A DNA stretch of 22,081 nucleotides, taken from positions 1 to 22,081 of IMG/VR virus record IMGVR_UViG_3300025881_001611. One strand, written 5' to 3'. Below, in pieces: positions 1 to 7,983 of the stretch. The translations under genes and the position numbers were made by a program. The stretch comes from a virus. Each line of letters opens with the position of its first letter. Position 1 is the stretch's first letter. Under the pieces are notes generated by a model. It was not told the origin of the DNA. It saw only the letters and a list, made by a program, of their open reading frames with translations, and searched no databases.

Positions 1-1
1 A

Positions 2-526
2 AACTGGCGAGAAACATATGCTATGGCAAAACCTTACATCACACAAGGAACTGTTGGAATTGATGTCGGTTGTAGGGAAGGCGGATTCTCAGCACAGATG
101 GAACAGGATTTCAAACACATATTTGCATTTGATTTTAGAAACACATTAAAATACTTTAAGAAGAATGTAAAAGACATTTCAAAATTCACCTACACTGTTT
201 GTGGTATTGGTGAACAAAATGGTTATTCGTTCACTAGCAGTAACAAAGTTGGTAGGATCAAGGACAGTGGCAACCTCAAGGTTCCTATTAAAACAATTGA
301 TAGTTTTGAATACGACGATGTTGGTTTCATAAAATACGACATAGAAGGTTATGAACTGAGAGCAATCAAAGGGAGTGAGAAAACTATAAAAAAATATTGT
401 CCTGTGATAATTGTTGAACAAAACAAAGGCAACACAGACGCTGTAGAATTGTTACAAAGTTGGGGATATAAATTGAAAGGCATAGATGACATGTTTAAAA
501 GCGATTATCTCATGGTGAAAGAATGA
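2..526 (+). CDS. FkbM-family SAM-dependent methyltransferase (5' end probably outside window)
   Basis: A probable O-methyltransferase acting on a sugar or small-molecule hydroxyl, using S-adenosylmethionine in the cytoplasm. The SAM-binding glycine motif is seen as VGIDVGCREGG, and the FkbM signature FIKYDIEGYE...IKGSE follows about 80 residues later, ending in an acidic VEQN strand as in the family. The first ATG (23) leaves only about 13 residues before motif I, whereas the FkbM paralogue at 3848-4474 has about 49. The frame is open upstream to base 2 and reads NWRETYA, which looks coding, so I treat the gene as truncated by the window edge; a start at 23 remains possible. Its stop overlaps the start of the radical SAM gene (ATGA), implying translational coupling. 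The family call is solid; the substrate is unknown, though glycan neighbours suggest a sugar. Confidence 0.8.
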   Translation, partial: NWRETYAMAKPYITQGTVGIDVGCREGGFSAQMEQDFKHIFAFDFRNTLKYFKKNVKDISKFTYTVCGIGEQNGYSFTSSNKVGRIKDSGNLKVPIKTIDSFEYDDVGFIKYDIEGYELRAIKGSEKTIKKYCPVIIVEQNKGNTDAVELLQSWGYKLKGIDDMFKSDYLMVKE

Positions 527-1524
527 TATACCAATCGATACCACTACCCACATCAATAGCGTTCGAACCTATCAATCTATGTAATGCAAAATGTTATTGC
601 TGTCCGTACACCACACTGAGTGAGGACGAAACTTATCACGGTAAGGCAATGACCCAAGAGCAGATAGGAACCTTGTTACATGATTACGGAGCACTCATAA
701 AGAAATACCAAGTGAAGGATTACACGTGTGCAGTGAGTCCATGGAGATACAGTGATCCATTGGTACAGCCTAATCTAGAATACATAATGGAACTTTGTGA
801 CCAGTACAAAATTAAAATAGGACTTTGTACAAACGGTGTGTCCTTTACAAAAAAACAGTGTGAAATTTTGAACAAGTACATACACCTAATAGGTAACATC
901 CATATGAGTGTTATTGGTCACACAGCAGAAGAGCTGTGGGAGTTCATGAAGATCAAGAAAGACAAAACATTAGACAGTTTAAAATTTGTAAAAGAAAACT
1001 ACCCAAAACTTTCAAAAAGAATCAGGATTGGAATCAAACATAAAAAACAATCAGCGACTGCAAGTAGTGAAACCATCGCCGAGTACCAAAGTGTGATACT
1101 TGGTAAAGTTAAATCAAAGACCCAATGGGTTGAGAACAGAATGGGTGACGGAGATGGAGATTGGACAAAACCCTACGATGCAGTGATAAACGAAAAAAGT
1201 TATATGCAAGGTTGTGCAATGGGTGGTGGACGTATACTGCGACAAATGGAAGTCTTAGTCGACGGACAAACAGTGTTGTGCTGTGATGATGCAGAAGGAA
1301 AAACAAATTATGGAAATGTGTTCGAGATTGGCATAGAAAAAGCATGGCAAAATTTACAGAAGGAGCACGATATCATATACAGCAAAAAATACAACGAAGC
1401 CAAAAAAAACTTAATCTGTAACACATGTTCTAGGGGAAAGTTTAACGGATATTGGACACAATCTATGGAATCAAAAGTAATATCCAAGCAACAGGGTGTT
1501 ATTGACAGAATAGGAAGTATGTAA
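523..1524 (+). CDS. Radical SAM enzyme with SPASM-like C-terminal cysteines
   Basis: A 333-residue radical S-adenosylmethionine protein. The CxxxCxxC cluster motif (Cys20, Cys24, Cys27 in NLCNAKCYCCP) would bind the 4Fe-4S cluster that cleaves SAM. The C-terminal third carries more cysteines in the order GCAMGG, VLCCDD and CNTC, the layout of a SPASM/Twitch auxiliary cluster domain, with the usual YGNVFE segment between them. Family members modify peptides, sugars or other small molecules by radical chemistry; the substrate cannot be read from the sequence. It overlaps the upstream methyltransferase by 4 bases and its last base is the first base of the downstream oxygenase-like gene, so the three probably form one operon. 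Confidence in the family is high; the role in glycan modification is inferred from context only. Confidence 0.88.
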   Translation: MIYQSIPLPTSIAFEPINLCNAKCYCCPYTTLSEDETYHGKAMTQEQIGTLLHDYGALIKKYQVKDYTCAVSPWRYSDPLVQPNLEYIMELCDQYKIKIGLCTNGVSFTKKQCEILNKYIHLIGNIHMSVIGHTAEELWEFMKIKKDKTLDSLKFVKENYPKLSKRIRIGIKHKKQSATASSETIAEYQSVILGKVKSKTQWVENRMGDGDGDWTKPYDAVINEKSYMQGCAMGGGRILRQMEVLVDGQTVLCCDDAEGKTNYGNVFEIGIEKAWQNLQKEHDIIYSKKYNEAKKNLICNTCSRGKFNGYWTQSMESKVISKQQGVIDRIGSM

Positions 1525-2126
1525 TGATTGGCAAATATTTCTTAGACAACTGTCTCAACAGCACAACAGTCAACGACCCATGGCCTCATCAAACTATAAA
1601 TGATACACTACCACAAGAAGAATTTGTTAAACTGAGACAAGAATGTGAAAAACTAGATGTACCCGATGACAGATTAGTGGCCATATACCCAAAAGATTTC
1701 GAAGACTACAATATTTCATTTTACAAACAAGTAGAAGACATAAGCAAAAATATTCTTAATAACGCTAAAGAGCTATGTGAAAAATATCCTAAACACAGAT
1801 GGTTCGAAGATCTGGCAGTGAACGCACATATATCTATTACTCCACCATTACCATGGAAGTTTTACATACACCAAGAAGGATTGGAGAAAATATGGAGCAG
1901 TGTAACATATATCACTCCAGAAGAGAATGTGGGGACTAAGATGTACACAGCACAAAAAGAAGACACATTTGTAAAGGAAGCAGAATGGAAACCTAACAGC
2001 ACTTTCATATTTTGTGGACAGCAAGGCAAGACCTGGCACAGTTATGAGAGCGATCAAACAGAACAAAGAATAACTTTGAACTTCTTTCTAATGAAAGAAA
2101 ACAAGCACTGTTTTTATAAAGGTTGA
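1524..2126 (+). CDS. 2-oxoglutarate/Fe(II) oxygenase-like cupin-fold protein
   Basis: This 200-residue protein resembles the 2OG-Fe(II) oxygenases that are frequent in marine T4-like phages. The putative iron ligands follow the H-x-D/E ... H ... R pattern of the double-stranded beta-helix: His116 and Glu118 (YIHQEG), His172 (TWHSYES) and Arg182 (QRITLNFF), with a YITPEENVGTKMY strand pair between. Glu in place of the usual Asp in the first motif is less common but tolerated in the superfamily. If active it would hydroxylate or oxidise a substrate with 2-oxoglutarate and oxygen. An AGGA sequence sits about 8 bases before the ATG. It ends the rightward block and converges with the leftward glycosyltransferase, their 3' ends overlapping by 13 bases. 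The substrate is not known. Confidence 0.65.
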   Translation: MIGKYFLDNCLNSTTVNDPWPHQTINDTLPQEEFVKLRQECEKLDVPDDRLVAIYPKDFEDYNISFYKQVEDISKNILNNAKELCEKYPKHRWFEDLAVNAHISITPPLPWKFYIHQEGLEKIWSSVTYITPEENVGTKMYTAQKEDTFVKEAEWKPNSTFIFCGQQGKTWHSYESDQTEQRITLNFFLMKENKHCFYKG

Positions 2127-2827
2127 TTTATTTTTTCTTTCAATGCAAGTACATCTGCTTGTAAATGCCTGTCTTTTACTTTTTCCCAAACAAAGTTATC
2201 TCTATAATTAATATTAAAATTTTTACGTATTTGTTTCCCGGCGTCGTCGTCAATAATTTTTTTGGCTTTGAATGTTACTGTTGGCAAATATAGACATCTG
2301 TTTAATTTACGTGCAACTTTCTGTGTGTATGTGTCTACATGCCAGTGCCAAAAAAATGCAGGTGCAAGATATCCTAAAGTGTTTATCCAATTCTTATGCA
2401 CTGCAAAATGTGCCGCTGGAAGTGGCTTGTCAGGCCAAAGTGTAGTTTCGTCACTGTGCTTTTTATTACCTTTAGTTCTCCCGTCGCTGGGCACTACCAT
2501 AAGAATTCTATCATCGTATCTAAGAAATTCATCTGTAATCAGTTGGTCCCAATCCTGTGTTTGCACTTGTACATCGTCTCCCATAAGCATAACAATATCA
2601 TGAGATGCTTCCTCTGCCATTAAATTCCAACTGTAACAAGTAGATTGATTTGGGCCAATCGTATAATGTTTTTCGTCTAGTAAATCTTTGTACTGTTCTA
2701 ATTTTTCATCATCATCGTTTAGATAAAACAAAAACTCAGTATCGCCTTTTTGCGTTTCTGTTGCGGTGTCGATTAGCCTTTTGGCTAGTTCGGGCCTGCC
2801 CCTTGATGGACAACAGAAAGAAATCAT
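2114..2827 (-). CDS. GT-A-like (family 2-type) glycosyltransferase
   Basis: A 237-residue protein with features of a small GT-A-fold glycosyltransferase: an N-terminal SRGRP motif (residues 8-12) typical of phage-borne family-2-like enzymes, an acidic YLNDDDE strand (35-41), and LMGDDVQV (81-88) in the position of the metal- and nucleotide-sugar-binding DxD. A later HWHVDTY segment may supply the catalytic-base region. It would transfer a sugar from an NDP-sugar in the cytoplasm. It is the last gene of a five-gene leftward block and its ATG overlaps the stop of the epimerase gene (ATGA). No membrane segment is visible. Donor and acceptor are unknown; the family call rests on motif layout. Confidence 0.65.
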   Translation of the reverse strand: MISFCCPSRGRPELAKRLIDTATETQKGDTEFLFYLNDDDEKLEQYKDLLDEKHYTIGPNQSTCYSWNLMAEEASHDIVMLMGDDVQVQTQDWDQLITDEFLRYDDRILMVVPSDGRTKGNKKHSDETTLWPDKPLPAAHFAVHKNWINTLGYLAPAFFWHWHVDTYTQKVARKLNRCLYLPTVTFKAKKIIDDDAGKQIRKNFNINYRDNFVWEKVKDRHLQADVLALKEKINQPL

Positions 2828-3828
2828 ATCAATTTATTCTTCCAAGTATCTGGTGTTTGATCATTTATAATTTCTAATGGTAGGTGGTATTGAAACTTTT
2901 TTGTACCTCTGGTTCTTATGTATTCTGCTGTCTTCTTAACTGACTGACGCATATTCGTCGCTGTGCTGTAACCTAGTAAATCCCTTGCTTTGTCTGATGA
3001 ACACACTGCTAGTTTGACTTCTTTGGGTCTATCTTTGTGGTGTATAGGATCTAAATTAAGTCCTGTTTCGTTTGCACAGGCCTCTGCTAACTCATTGATT
3101 GTTATAGGTTCTTCGTCTGGTCCTATGTTAATAACCTCTCCAACTACATTGTCTTGGAACGCAAGTGCATTCAAACAATACAAACAATCGTCTATGTAAC
3201 TAAAACATCTTTGCTGTTTGCCATCTCCGTATATGATTGGTTGCTTACCCTGTAACATTCTGTTCAACATGATAGACATAACATTCCTAAACGGATCATC
3301 ATACTTCTGTCTTGGTCCAACAATGTTGTGTGGCACAGCGATTACATACTCAACTCCGTGCGTTTCACATAAATTTTTAAGCACATCTTCTCCGGCTTTC
3401 TTTGCAATACCGTATGGATCTTGGGGACGACATTCGTAAGTTTCTTTGTAAGGCATCTCATCATGATGACCGTACCTTGCCATACTTGAACAATACACAA
3501 TACGTTTAACTTTGTTTCTTATTGCCGCTGTAATAGTTGTTACTGATGCTTCAAATATATTTCTTGTTACAAGCACAGGAGAGAACACTGACAGTCCTTC
3601 GTATGCCGTTGCGGCAGTATGATAAACTATGTCACAGCCTTCCATGGCTTTGGTCATGTTTTCTAAATCGCAACAGTCCACTTGATGAAACTCTACATTT
3701 TGGGGGACATTGTCTGTGTATCCACCAATCATGTTATCATTACCAGCCACTGTATGACCTTCTGATATCATTAAATCTGCTAGATGGGAACCTAAAAAAC
3801 CTGCTACACCTGTTATAAAAATTTTCAT
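2824..3828 (-). CDS. NAD-dependent nucleotide-sugar epimerase/dehydratase (extended SDR)
   Basis: An extended short-chain dehydrogenase/reductase of 334 residues. It has the N-terminal GxxGxxG NAD-binding motif (TGVAGFLGSHL, Gly7/10/13), the Ser114-Ser115 active-site segment (YCSSMARYG) and the catalytic YxxxK pair Tyr139/Lys143 (DPYGIAKKAGE). The C-terminal half has the family segments GPRQKYDDP, YGDGKQQRCFSYIDD and NIGPDEEPITINEL. Such proteins epimerise or dehydrate UDP- or dTDP-sugars; the closest general type is UDP-glucose 4-epimerase, but the exact reaction cannot be assigned. The tail ending in TPDTWKNKLI lies beyond the core fold. It lies between the FkbM gene (3848-4474) and the glycosyltransferase gene, in one leftward operon. 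A TTAAATAC sequence precedes its start by 5 bases. Confidence 0.85.
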   Translation of the reverse strand: MKIFITGVAGFLGSHLADLMISEGHTVAGNDNMIGGYTDNVPQNVEFHQVDCCDLENMTKAMEGCDIVYHTAATAYEGLSVFSPVLVTRNIFEASVTTITAAIRNKVKRIVYCSSMARYGHHDEMPYKETYECRPQDPYGIAKKAGEDVLKNLCETHGVEYVIAVPHNIVGPRQKYDDPFRNVMSIMLNRMLQGKQPIIYGDGKQQRCFSYIDDCLYCLNALAFQDNVVGEVINIGPDEEPITINELAEACANETGLNLDPIHHKDRPKEVKLAVCSSDKARDLLGYSTATNMRQSVKKTAEYIRTRGTKKFQYHLPLEIINDQTPDTWKNKLI

Positions 3829-3847
3829 TTTGAGTATTTAATTTAAG

Positions 3848-4474
3848 TTATGTACGGTAAAAAACTTTATCAGGCCAATGATCCAAGAGAACCTTAAAGC
3901 CTATTGAGCCTAGATACTTCTCTATCTCTATATTATTACTACCGTATTTTTTAGTGTTGTTGTTTAACTCTATCATTAGATATTTTACAGTTTCTAAAGT
4001 TTTCGTTGCACCTTTTACCACTTCCATTTCATAACCTTCAACATCAATTTTTATCATATCAATATCATAATACCCCATACTGTCAATAGTAATCATTCTT
4101 ATGTCGCCTTGTTTATCGACTCGTTTTGCTTGGGTGAAGTCATCCTCAGTTAACGATATTGATTTTATTTCTGATCCTACTGCTTCATTTCTCGGATCAC
4201 AATTTATAGTGCAATTACGTTGTAAACATTCAAAATGTAGTTTGTCTGGTTCGAAAGCAATTACTTTTTTTGCAAATGGTTCAATAGCCTTTGCCCATGT
4301 GCCGCACCAAGCACCTATATCAATAACTGTTTTAAATTTTTTACTTTGACTATTGCAGTAATCTAAAAACTTCAGTAAACATTTATTTTGAGTAAAAGGT
4401 TGTCCAGATTTCCATTGCTCTATATGTATATCATTCGATGGAACCCAAAAACCGTTTACTTTTTCTATCTTCAT
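3848..4474 (-). CDS. FkbM-family SAM-dependent methyltransferase
   Basis: A complete 208-residue FkbM-type methyltransferase. Motif I is TVIDIGAWCGTW (residues 49-60) and the next acidic strand is VIAFEPD. The family signature MIKIDVEGYEMEVVKGA spans about 140-156 and is followed by YLMIELN with the expected Glu. It would O-methylate a sugar hydroxyl or related acceptor in the cytoplasm with SAM. An AAAGGA ribosome-binding site lies 5 bases before the ATG, inside the end of the upstream glycosyltransferase-like gene, whose coding region overlaps by 4 bases. It is a distant paralogue of the truncated FkbM gene at the left edge of the window, so the locus carries two methylation steps. Function as a class is confident; the acceptor is unknown. 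Confidence 0.87.
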   Translation of the reverse strand: MKIEKVNGFWVPSNDIHIEQWKSGQPFTQNKCLLKFLDYCNSQSKKFKTVIDIGAWCGTWAKAIEPFAKKVIAFEPDKLHFECLQRNCTINCDPRNEAVGSEIKSISLTEDDFTQAKRVDKQGDIRMITIDSMGYYDIDMIKIDVEGYEMEVVKGATKTLETVKYLMIELNNNTKKYGSNNIEIEKYLGSIGFKVLLDHWPDKVFYRT

Positions 4475-5283
4475 AATATTCCTTTGTCCATTAGTATCTC
4501 AACTGCTGTGCCGTTGCTTAACTCCTCAGGAGTGAATTGTTGATAGGCCAAACTATATAACCAAGGTTCAGGTCCACCGTAATAAGGATTCTCTATGTCA
4601 GATAGTGCCACGTTGCCTACGTCCACAGCAAAACTCTTGTCATCACAGAACACAGGTATGCCTTCGCAAATCGCTTCAATTGCCGCGATACTGCAACTGG
4701 TAACAACACACCAGGCTTCCTTAAGGTCCTCGGATAGGGGTACTGTTGCCTCGCTTGGTCCTGATGTACCCCTGCCCCTAGGCTTGTGTCGAAGTCGGAT
4801 TGGTCTGTCTGTGTATCTCTTGATCTGTTCGATAGTCTCGTTCGTCCAGTTAGGTCTGTCTAAATAATTGTGTATGCCTGCACTACTAGGACAAACTAAA
4901 ATATACTTGCCAGCGAAATTTGGTGCCTTGATCTTCATTCCAAACTTTTCAAATCTATCGGCCTTGCAATTTTTGATGTAAGGAACGTGAATGGCATTCT
5001 TGCACACACGCCAATAATGGTTGTCAGGTTTTAGGTTGTTGTTGTCGAATCTTCCAAAGTAAGGTGTGTCGGTGAACCAGTAGTTGTGATTACGTGCTTC
5101 CAACTTCTTGACCATTTCCCTATTGTTGCCAACGAATCCCCAAAACATGCTGTTGCTTACTGGATCCGTTTCCGCGGCGTTGTCTAATTTTGTAATTTGA
5201 TCTGGCCAGGATTTCTCCACGCCATTAAACACTTCCCATGCCTTGCTGTTCTTATTATTAAATGGTGCGTAAATTGTTAGCAT
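4471..5283 (-). CDS. GT-B/Kdo-transferase-like capsule biosynthesis protein (paralogue 1 of 4)
   Basis: A 270-residue cytoplasmic protein sharing its C-terminal half with three other genes here (8954-9769, 9759-10739, 13249-14118). The shared core is AWCVVTSCSIAAIEA followed by GIPVF (residues 190-212), then an AVDVGNVALSDIENP segment and a tail with LAYQQFTPEEL. The pattern of a Ser-rich turn, an IEA helix and G-I-P-V-F is typical of the C-terminal nucleotide-sugar-binding domain of KpsC/KpsS-like capsule glycosyltransferases, so a retaining GT-B role is inferred. The equivalent of the RPHP motif seen in two paralogues is degenerate here (LRHKPRG). It also shares YILVCPSSAGIHNYL and TDRPI with the 8954 gene. 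It overlaps the SGNH-like gene upstream by 26 bases. Donor and acceptor are unknown. Confidence 0.6.
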   Translation of the reverse strand: MLTIYAPFNNKNSKAWEVFNGVEKSWPDQITKLDNAAETDPVSNSMFWGFVGNNREMVKKLEARNHNYWFTDTPYFGRFDNNNLKPDNHYWRVCKNAIHVPYIKNCKADRFEKFGMKIKAPNFAGKYILVCPSSAGIHNYLDRPNWTNETIEQIKRYTDRPIRLRHKPRGRGTSGPSEATVPLSEDLKEAWCVVTSCSIAAIEAICEGIPVFCDDKSFAVDVGNVALSDIENPYYGGPEPWLYSLAYQQFTPEELSNGTAVEILMDKGIL

Positions 5284-5947
5284 CTATAAACTCTTTAAGT
5301 TGTCCTGCCCAGTCCTTGTGTCCTTGTACGCTAGGGTGTGGATCTCCGGGTTTGCATTCTTGTTTGTTCGCAACAGTATAATCCAAATGGCTGGTGTTTG
5401 GTTTGAAAAATCTTTTCTTGTCAATCTTGTCAAACATAAACTTTATATCTTCGTTCGTTATTTCTGCGTCAGACAGTGTGTTATAAAACACATATGGATA
5501 TTTTTTATTTTGGAAATAGTCTTGCAAATCTAATAAAGCCAAGATTGATTCTATCTGTGTTGTTTGCTCTAAGTCCATTCCTGCTTTGAATAGATATTTT
5601 GTAAAATTTTTTGTGTGTTCATCCCTATTTGGATCCCACGTTTTCCATGTAGTTTTCATTGACGGAAATTTATGTGCTTTGTATCCATCTCCGGTTGGAT
5701 AATCAAACCTGTTCCCCCCACTTGATCCTATTAGAAAAAAACATTTTTCTGCTTGTTCAGGAAATTTCTCACACCATGTCCTAGTAGTCCACATCATTCT
5801 TTTTGAACCCCTGCCACCTCCGGCCAGGTTAACTGCAACATCCAGTTCCATCAATTTTGCAAGTTCGAGACCACAGTGAGTGTGTACGTTATCTTTTGGT
5901 CTGGTGGTAAGAAACGAGCAACCATTAATGAATAGATTAGAAACCAT
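5258..5947 (-). CDS. SGNH/GDSL-hydrolase-like protein
   Basis: A 229-residue protein with the block layout of SGNH hydrolases. The nucleophile block is FINGCSFLT with Ser11 (GCS in place of GDS), the oxyanion glycine lies in NLAGGGRGSKRM (40-51), the third block is GSSGGNRFD (74-82, with Asn79), and the Asp/His block is GDPHPSVQGHKDWA (201-214, Asp202 and His204). Such enzymes remove or transfer acyl groups, often acetyl groups on glycans. It has no signal peptide, so it would act in the cytoplasm, for instance on a glycan intermediate. It is the first gene of the leftward block, and its ATG lies only about 9 bases from a TATAAT sequence on that strand. Some family members are acyltransferases or have lost activity, so the reaction direction is unsure. 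Confidence 0.68.
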   Translation of the reverse strand: MVSNLFINGCSFLTTRPKDNVHTHCGLELAKLMELDVAVNLAGGGRGSKRMMWTTRTWCEKFPEQAEKCFFLIGSSGGNRFDYPTGDGYKAHKFPSMKTTWKTWDPNRDEHTKNFTKYLFKAGMDLEQTTQIESILALLDLQDYFQNKKYPYVFYNTLSDAEITNEDIKFMFDKIDKKRFFKPNTSHLDYTVANKQECKPGDPHPSVQGHKDWAGQLKEFIDANNLRTI

Positions 5948-5987
5948 AGTGCTATAATTATAGTGTAGTTATTCACAAAATGCAAAC
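5948..5987. promoter_or_regulatory. Divergent promoter spacer with palindromic TATAATTATA
   Basis: The 40-base gap between the leftward block (starting 5947) and the rightward block (starting 5988) contains the perfect 10-base palindrome TATAATTATA at 5952-5961, giving a sigma70-type -10 hexamer on each strand. On the plus strand it is preceded by TG in an extended -10 form, TGCTATAAT (5949-5957), identical to the -10 at 15351-15359. No convincing -35 was seen on either strand. Leftward transcripts would have almost no 5' leader. Promoter function is inferred. Confidence 0.55.
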
Positions 5988-7070
5988 ATGAAGAACATAG
6001 ATTCAATCAAATATTTCTTAGACAAGTGGGAGACTGTGGACGCCAGTTATAATTACACGGTACCATACCACCAAGATATAGATCCAAATTTCACAAGTTT
6101 ACCAACTTTCGTTGCTGAATTCCACGACTGCAAAGTGCATAGTTGCCCATTACTAGTAACCTATCAACAGAAATTGATAACCAATTATATATGGGGGCTC
6201 ACAAATCAACGCAGGAACAAACCAGGCAAGACACACAAACTATGGAAGGAATGGGGAGACGAAGTACAGGCAGAGCTACCGCCTGTTAGCCAACACTTCC
6301 ATGAGAAATATCTGTATGTATGGTTGCCCATAGATGAGGAAAGTGCAAACAACCCATGGCACATATGGATTGATGTGATATCAAAATTTAGGCTGTTGGA
6401 GAAACGCTGGTCCACAGATTTCACAAAGTATTGCTACGTGCTGGCAAACGAGAGCAGATATTTTAAGAAAGTAATCGAAGAATTGTTTCCTGAAATAAAA
6501 GTGCTCGTCATGCCAAAAGATGAAACGTGGCAATTCAAACACTTACTAGTGCCTAGCGCCAGTAATACAAAAGACGGAGTGATTACTCCTCATCTAGCAC
6601 CGTGGTTGAGGCACTTCAAGGGCCTGCACGGATCTGAGGTAAAAGAACCACATCGAAAGATTGTTGTGTTACGTCCAAGTGCAAAAACAAGAAGAATGAC
6701 AAATTCAGATGAACTGTTACTTGCCTTGAAAGGATGGGAGACAGTTGTGTTAGAAACAATGACAGTGCGAGAGCAAATGAAAACGTTTGCAGAAGCAACA
6801 CACATTGTTGCGGCCCATGGAGCAGGATTGGTCAATCTACTTTGGTGTAAACCAGGAACAAAAGTAATCGAAATACAAGACACTAAAATGATACATAAAA
6901 AAGTCTACCCGATCCTTTCACACCACCTAGGATTGAAACACGAACTGTACTTGGCCGACACGGTGCCAATAACATTACAAGACGGCAAGAAACCCAAGGG
7001 CATAAAAAGGCTAAGCGATCTAATAAATTTTAAAATCAATGTTCCTGACCTACTTAAATATCTCGATTGA
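5988..7070 (+). CDS. GT61-like (DUF563) glycosyltransferase
   Basis: A 360-residue protein whose C-terminal third matches the glycosyltransferase family 61 pattern. The segment RKIVVLRPSAKTRRMTNSDEL (223-243) is followed by FAEATHIVAAHGAGLVNLLW (267-286), with the diagnostic HGAGL at 277-281, and then CKPGTKVIEI. Family members transfer xylose, GlcNAc or other sugars; bacterial and phage members sit in capsule or LPS clusters. The N-terminal 200 residues are rich in Trp and Tyr and were not assigned to a domain. No signal peptide or membrane helix is visible. It is the first gene of the long rightward block driven from the divergent spacer at 5948-5987. No clear Shine-Dalgarno sequence precedes the ATG. 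Confidence 0.8.
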   Translation: MKNIDSIKYFLDKWETVDASYNYTVPYHQDIDPNFTSLPTFVAEFHDCKVHSCPLLVTYQQKLITNYIWGLTNQRRNKPGKTHKLWKEWGDEVQAELPPVSQHFHEKYLYVWLPIDEESANNPWHIWIDVISKFRLLEKRWSTDFTKYCYVLANESRYFKKVIEELFPEIKVLVMPKDETWQFKHLLVPSASNTKDGVITPHLAPWLRHFKGLHGSEVKEPHRKIVVLRPSAKTRRMTNSDELLLALKGWETVVLETMTVREQMKTFAEATHIVAAHGAGLVNLLWCKPGTKVIEIQDTKMIHKKVYPILSHHLGLKHELYLADTVPITLQDGKKPKGIKRLSDLINFKINVPDLLKYLD

Positions 7071-7072
7071 CA

Positions 7073-7963
7073 ATGAAAATTAAAGTTATAACATCTTACA
7101 AACCGGGCACTTGGGGATCGTTCGCCAAACGAGGAATACACTCCATGGTCGAACAATTTCCTCCGGAGGTAGATATATTTCTCTACTGTGAAGAACAACA
7201 ACCAAAGGACGTTGACAATAGAATAACGTGTGTTGATCTAACACAAGCAGAGCCAGAACTATTCAAATTTAAAGACAAGTACAAGGACGATCCAACCGCA
7301 AATGGCAAAATAAAACAGATCGAAGGTGGTGTAAGAAGGTCGCCCAACTTACAAGGGCTAGATAAAGATAAAGATTCTTTTCTTTGGGACGCTGTGAGAT
7401 TTGCAAACAAAGTTTTCTGTGTTATTAATGCAGTGCGTAACTCCGACGGATACGACTACGTGCTGTGGATAGATGCAGACACTTTCACTTTCAGACCTGT
7501 GCCATTAGATTTTTTCTCAAAATTATTACCAAAAGAAACCATGCTGACATACCTAGGTAGAGAAAATCCAACGTTAGGTGACGGGGGTGTTTATCCGGAA
7601 TGTGGATTCGTAGGATACAACCTTAAGCATCCAGAGACCCGGAACTTTATAAACGACTGGGAGCAACTTTATAAAACAGGCGATGTATTTAAAATTCTTG
7701 AATGGCATGATTCGTACGTGTTCTGGCATTTGTCAAAAATGTACAGGGCAGAAAAAAATATACAAGTGAACGACATAGGATATCACAAAGGAGTCAAAGG
7801 TCATCATGTTTTTATCAATAGTGAATTGGGACTGTACATGGACCATTTCAAAGGCAAGAGAAAACTCCACGGCACGTCTGCTAGAAATGATTTCCGTGTT
7901 AATCCTAACGCATCCTTTGATCTACAAAAGATAGATTACTGGAAAAAAGTACCACCGAGTTAA
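7073..7963 (+). CDS. DxD-motif glycosyltransferase (copy 1 of a duplicated pair)
   Basis: A 296-residue GT-A-like glycosyltransferase. The metal/nucleotide-sugar motif is DAD at residues 134-136 in YVLWIDADTF, followed by RPVP and a conserved PECGFVGYN block; the C-terminal half has INSELGLYMDHFKGKR. It closely resembles the gene at 12384-13247 along its whole length, including MKIKV-TSYKPGTW at the N-terminus. That paralogue begins exactly at MKIKV, so I place the start at ATG 7073; a TTG at 7067 would add two residues and overlap the preceding stop. TTAAATAT lies 11 bases before the ATG and also precedes the paralogue. Donor and acceptor are unknown; a role in building a phage-encoded glycan is inferred from the neighbours. 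Confidence 0.75.
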   Translation: MKIKVITSYKPGTWGSFAKRGIHSMVEQFPPEVDIFLYCEEQQPKDVDNRITCVDLTQAEPELFKFKDKYKDDPTANGKIKQIEGGVRRSPNLQGLDKDKDSFLWDAVRFANKVFCVINAVRNSDGYDYVLWIDADTFTFRPVPLDFFSKLLPKETMLTYLGRENPTLGDGGVYPECGFVGYNLKHPETRNFINDWEQLYKTGDVFKILEWHDSYVFWHLSKMYRAEKNIQVNDIGYHKGVKGHHVFINSELGLYMDHFKGKRKLHGTSARNDFRVNPNASFDLQKIDYWKKVPPS

Positions 7964-7983
7964 ATTAGACATAATTACATTAA

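Noticed and set aside
1109-1345. Leftward 78-codon open frame opposite the radical SAM gene
   Set aside because: It lies wholly antisense to a well-supported gene, has a low-complexity His/Leu-rich translation and no ribosome-binding site.
2262-2603. Rightward 113-codon open frame opposite the GT-A-like gene
   Set aside because: It is antisense to a gene with clear motifs; the Cys/Ser-rich translation looks like a shadow frame.
7067-7072. TTG start at 7067 for the first DxD glycosyltransferase
   Set aside because: The paralogue at 12384 begins precisely at MKIKV, matching ATG 7073; the TTG would add only two residues and lacks a ribosome-binding site.
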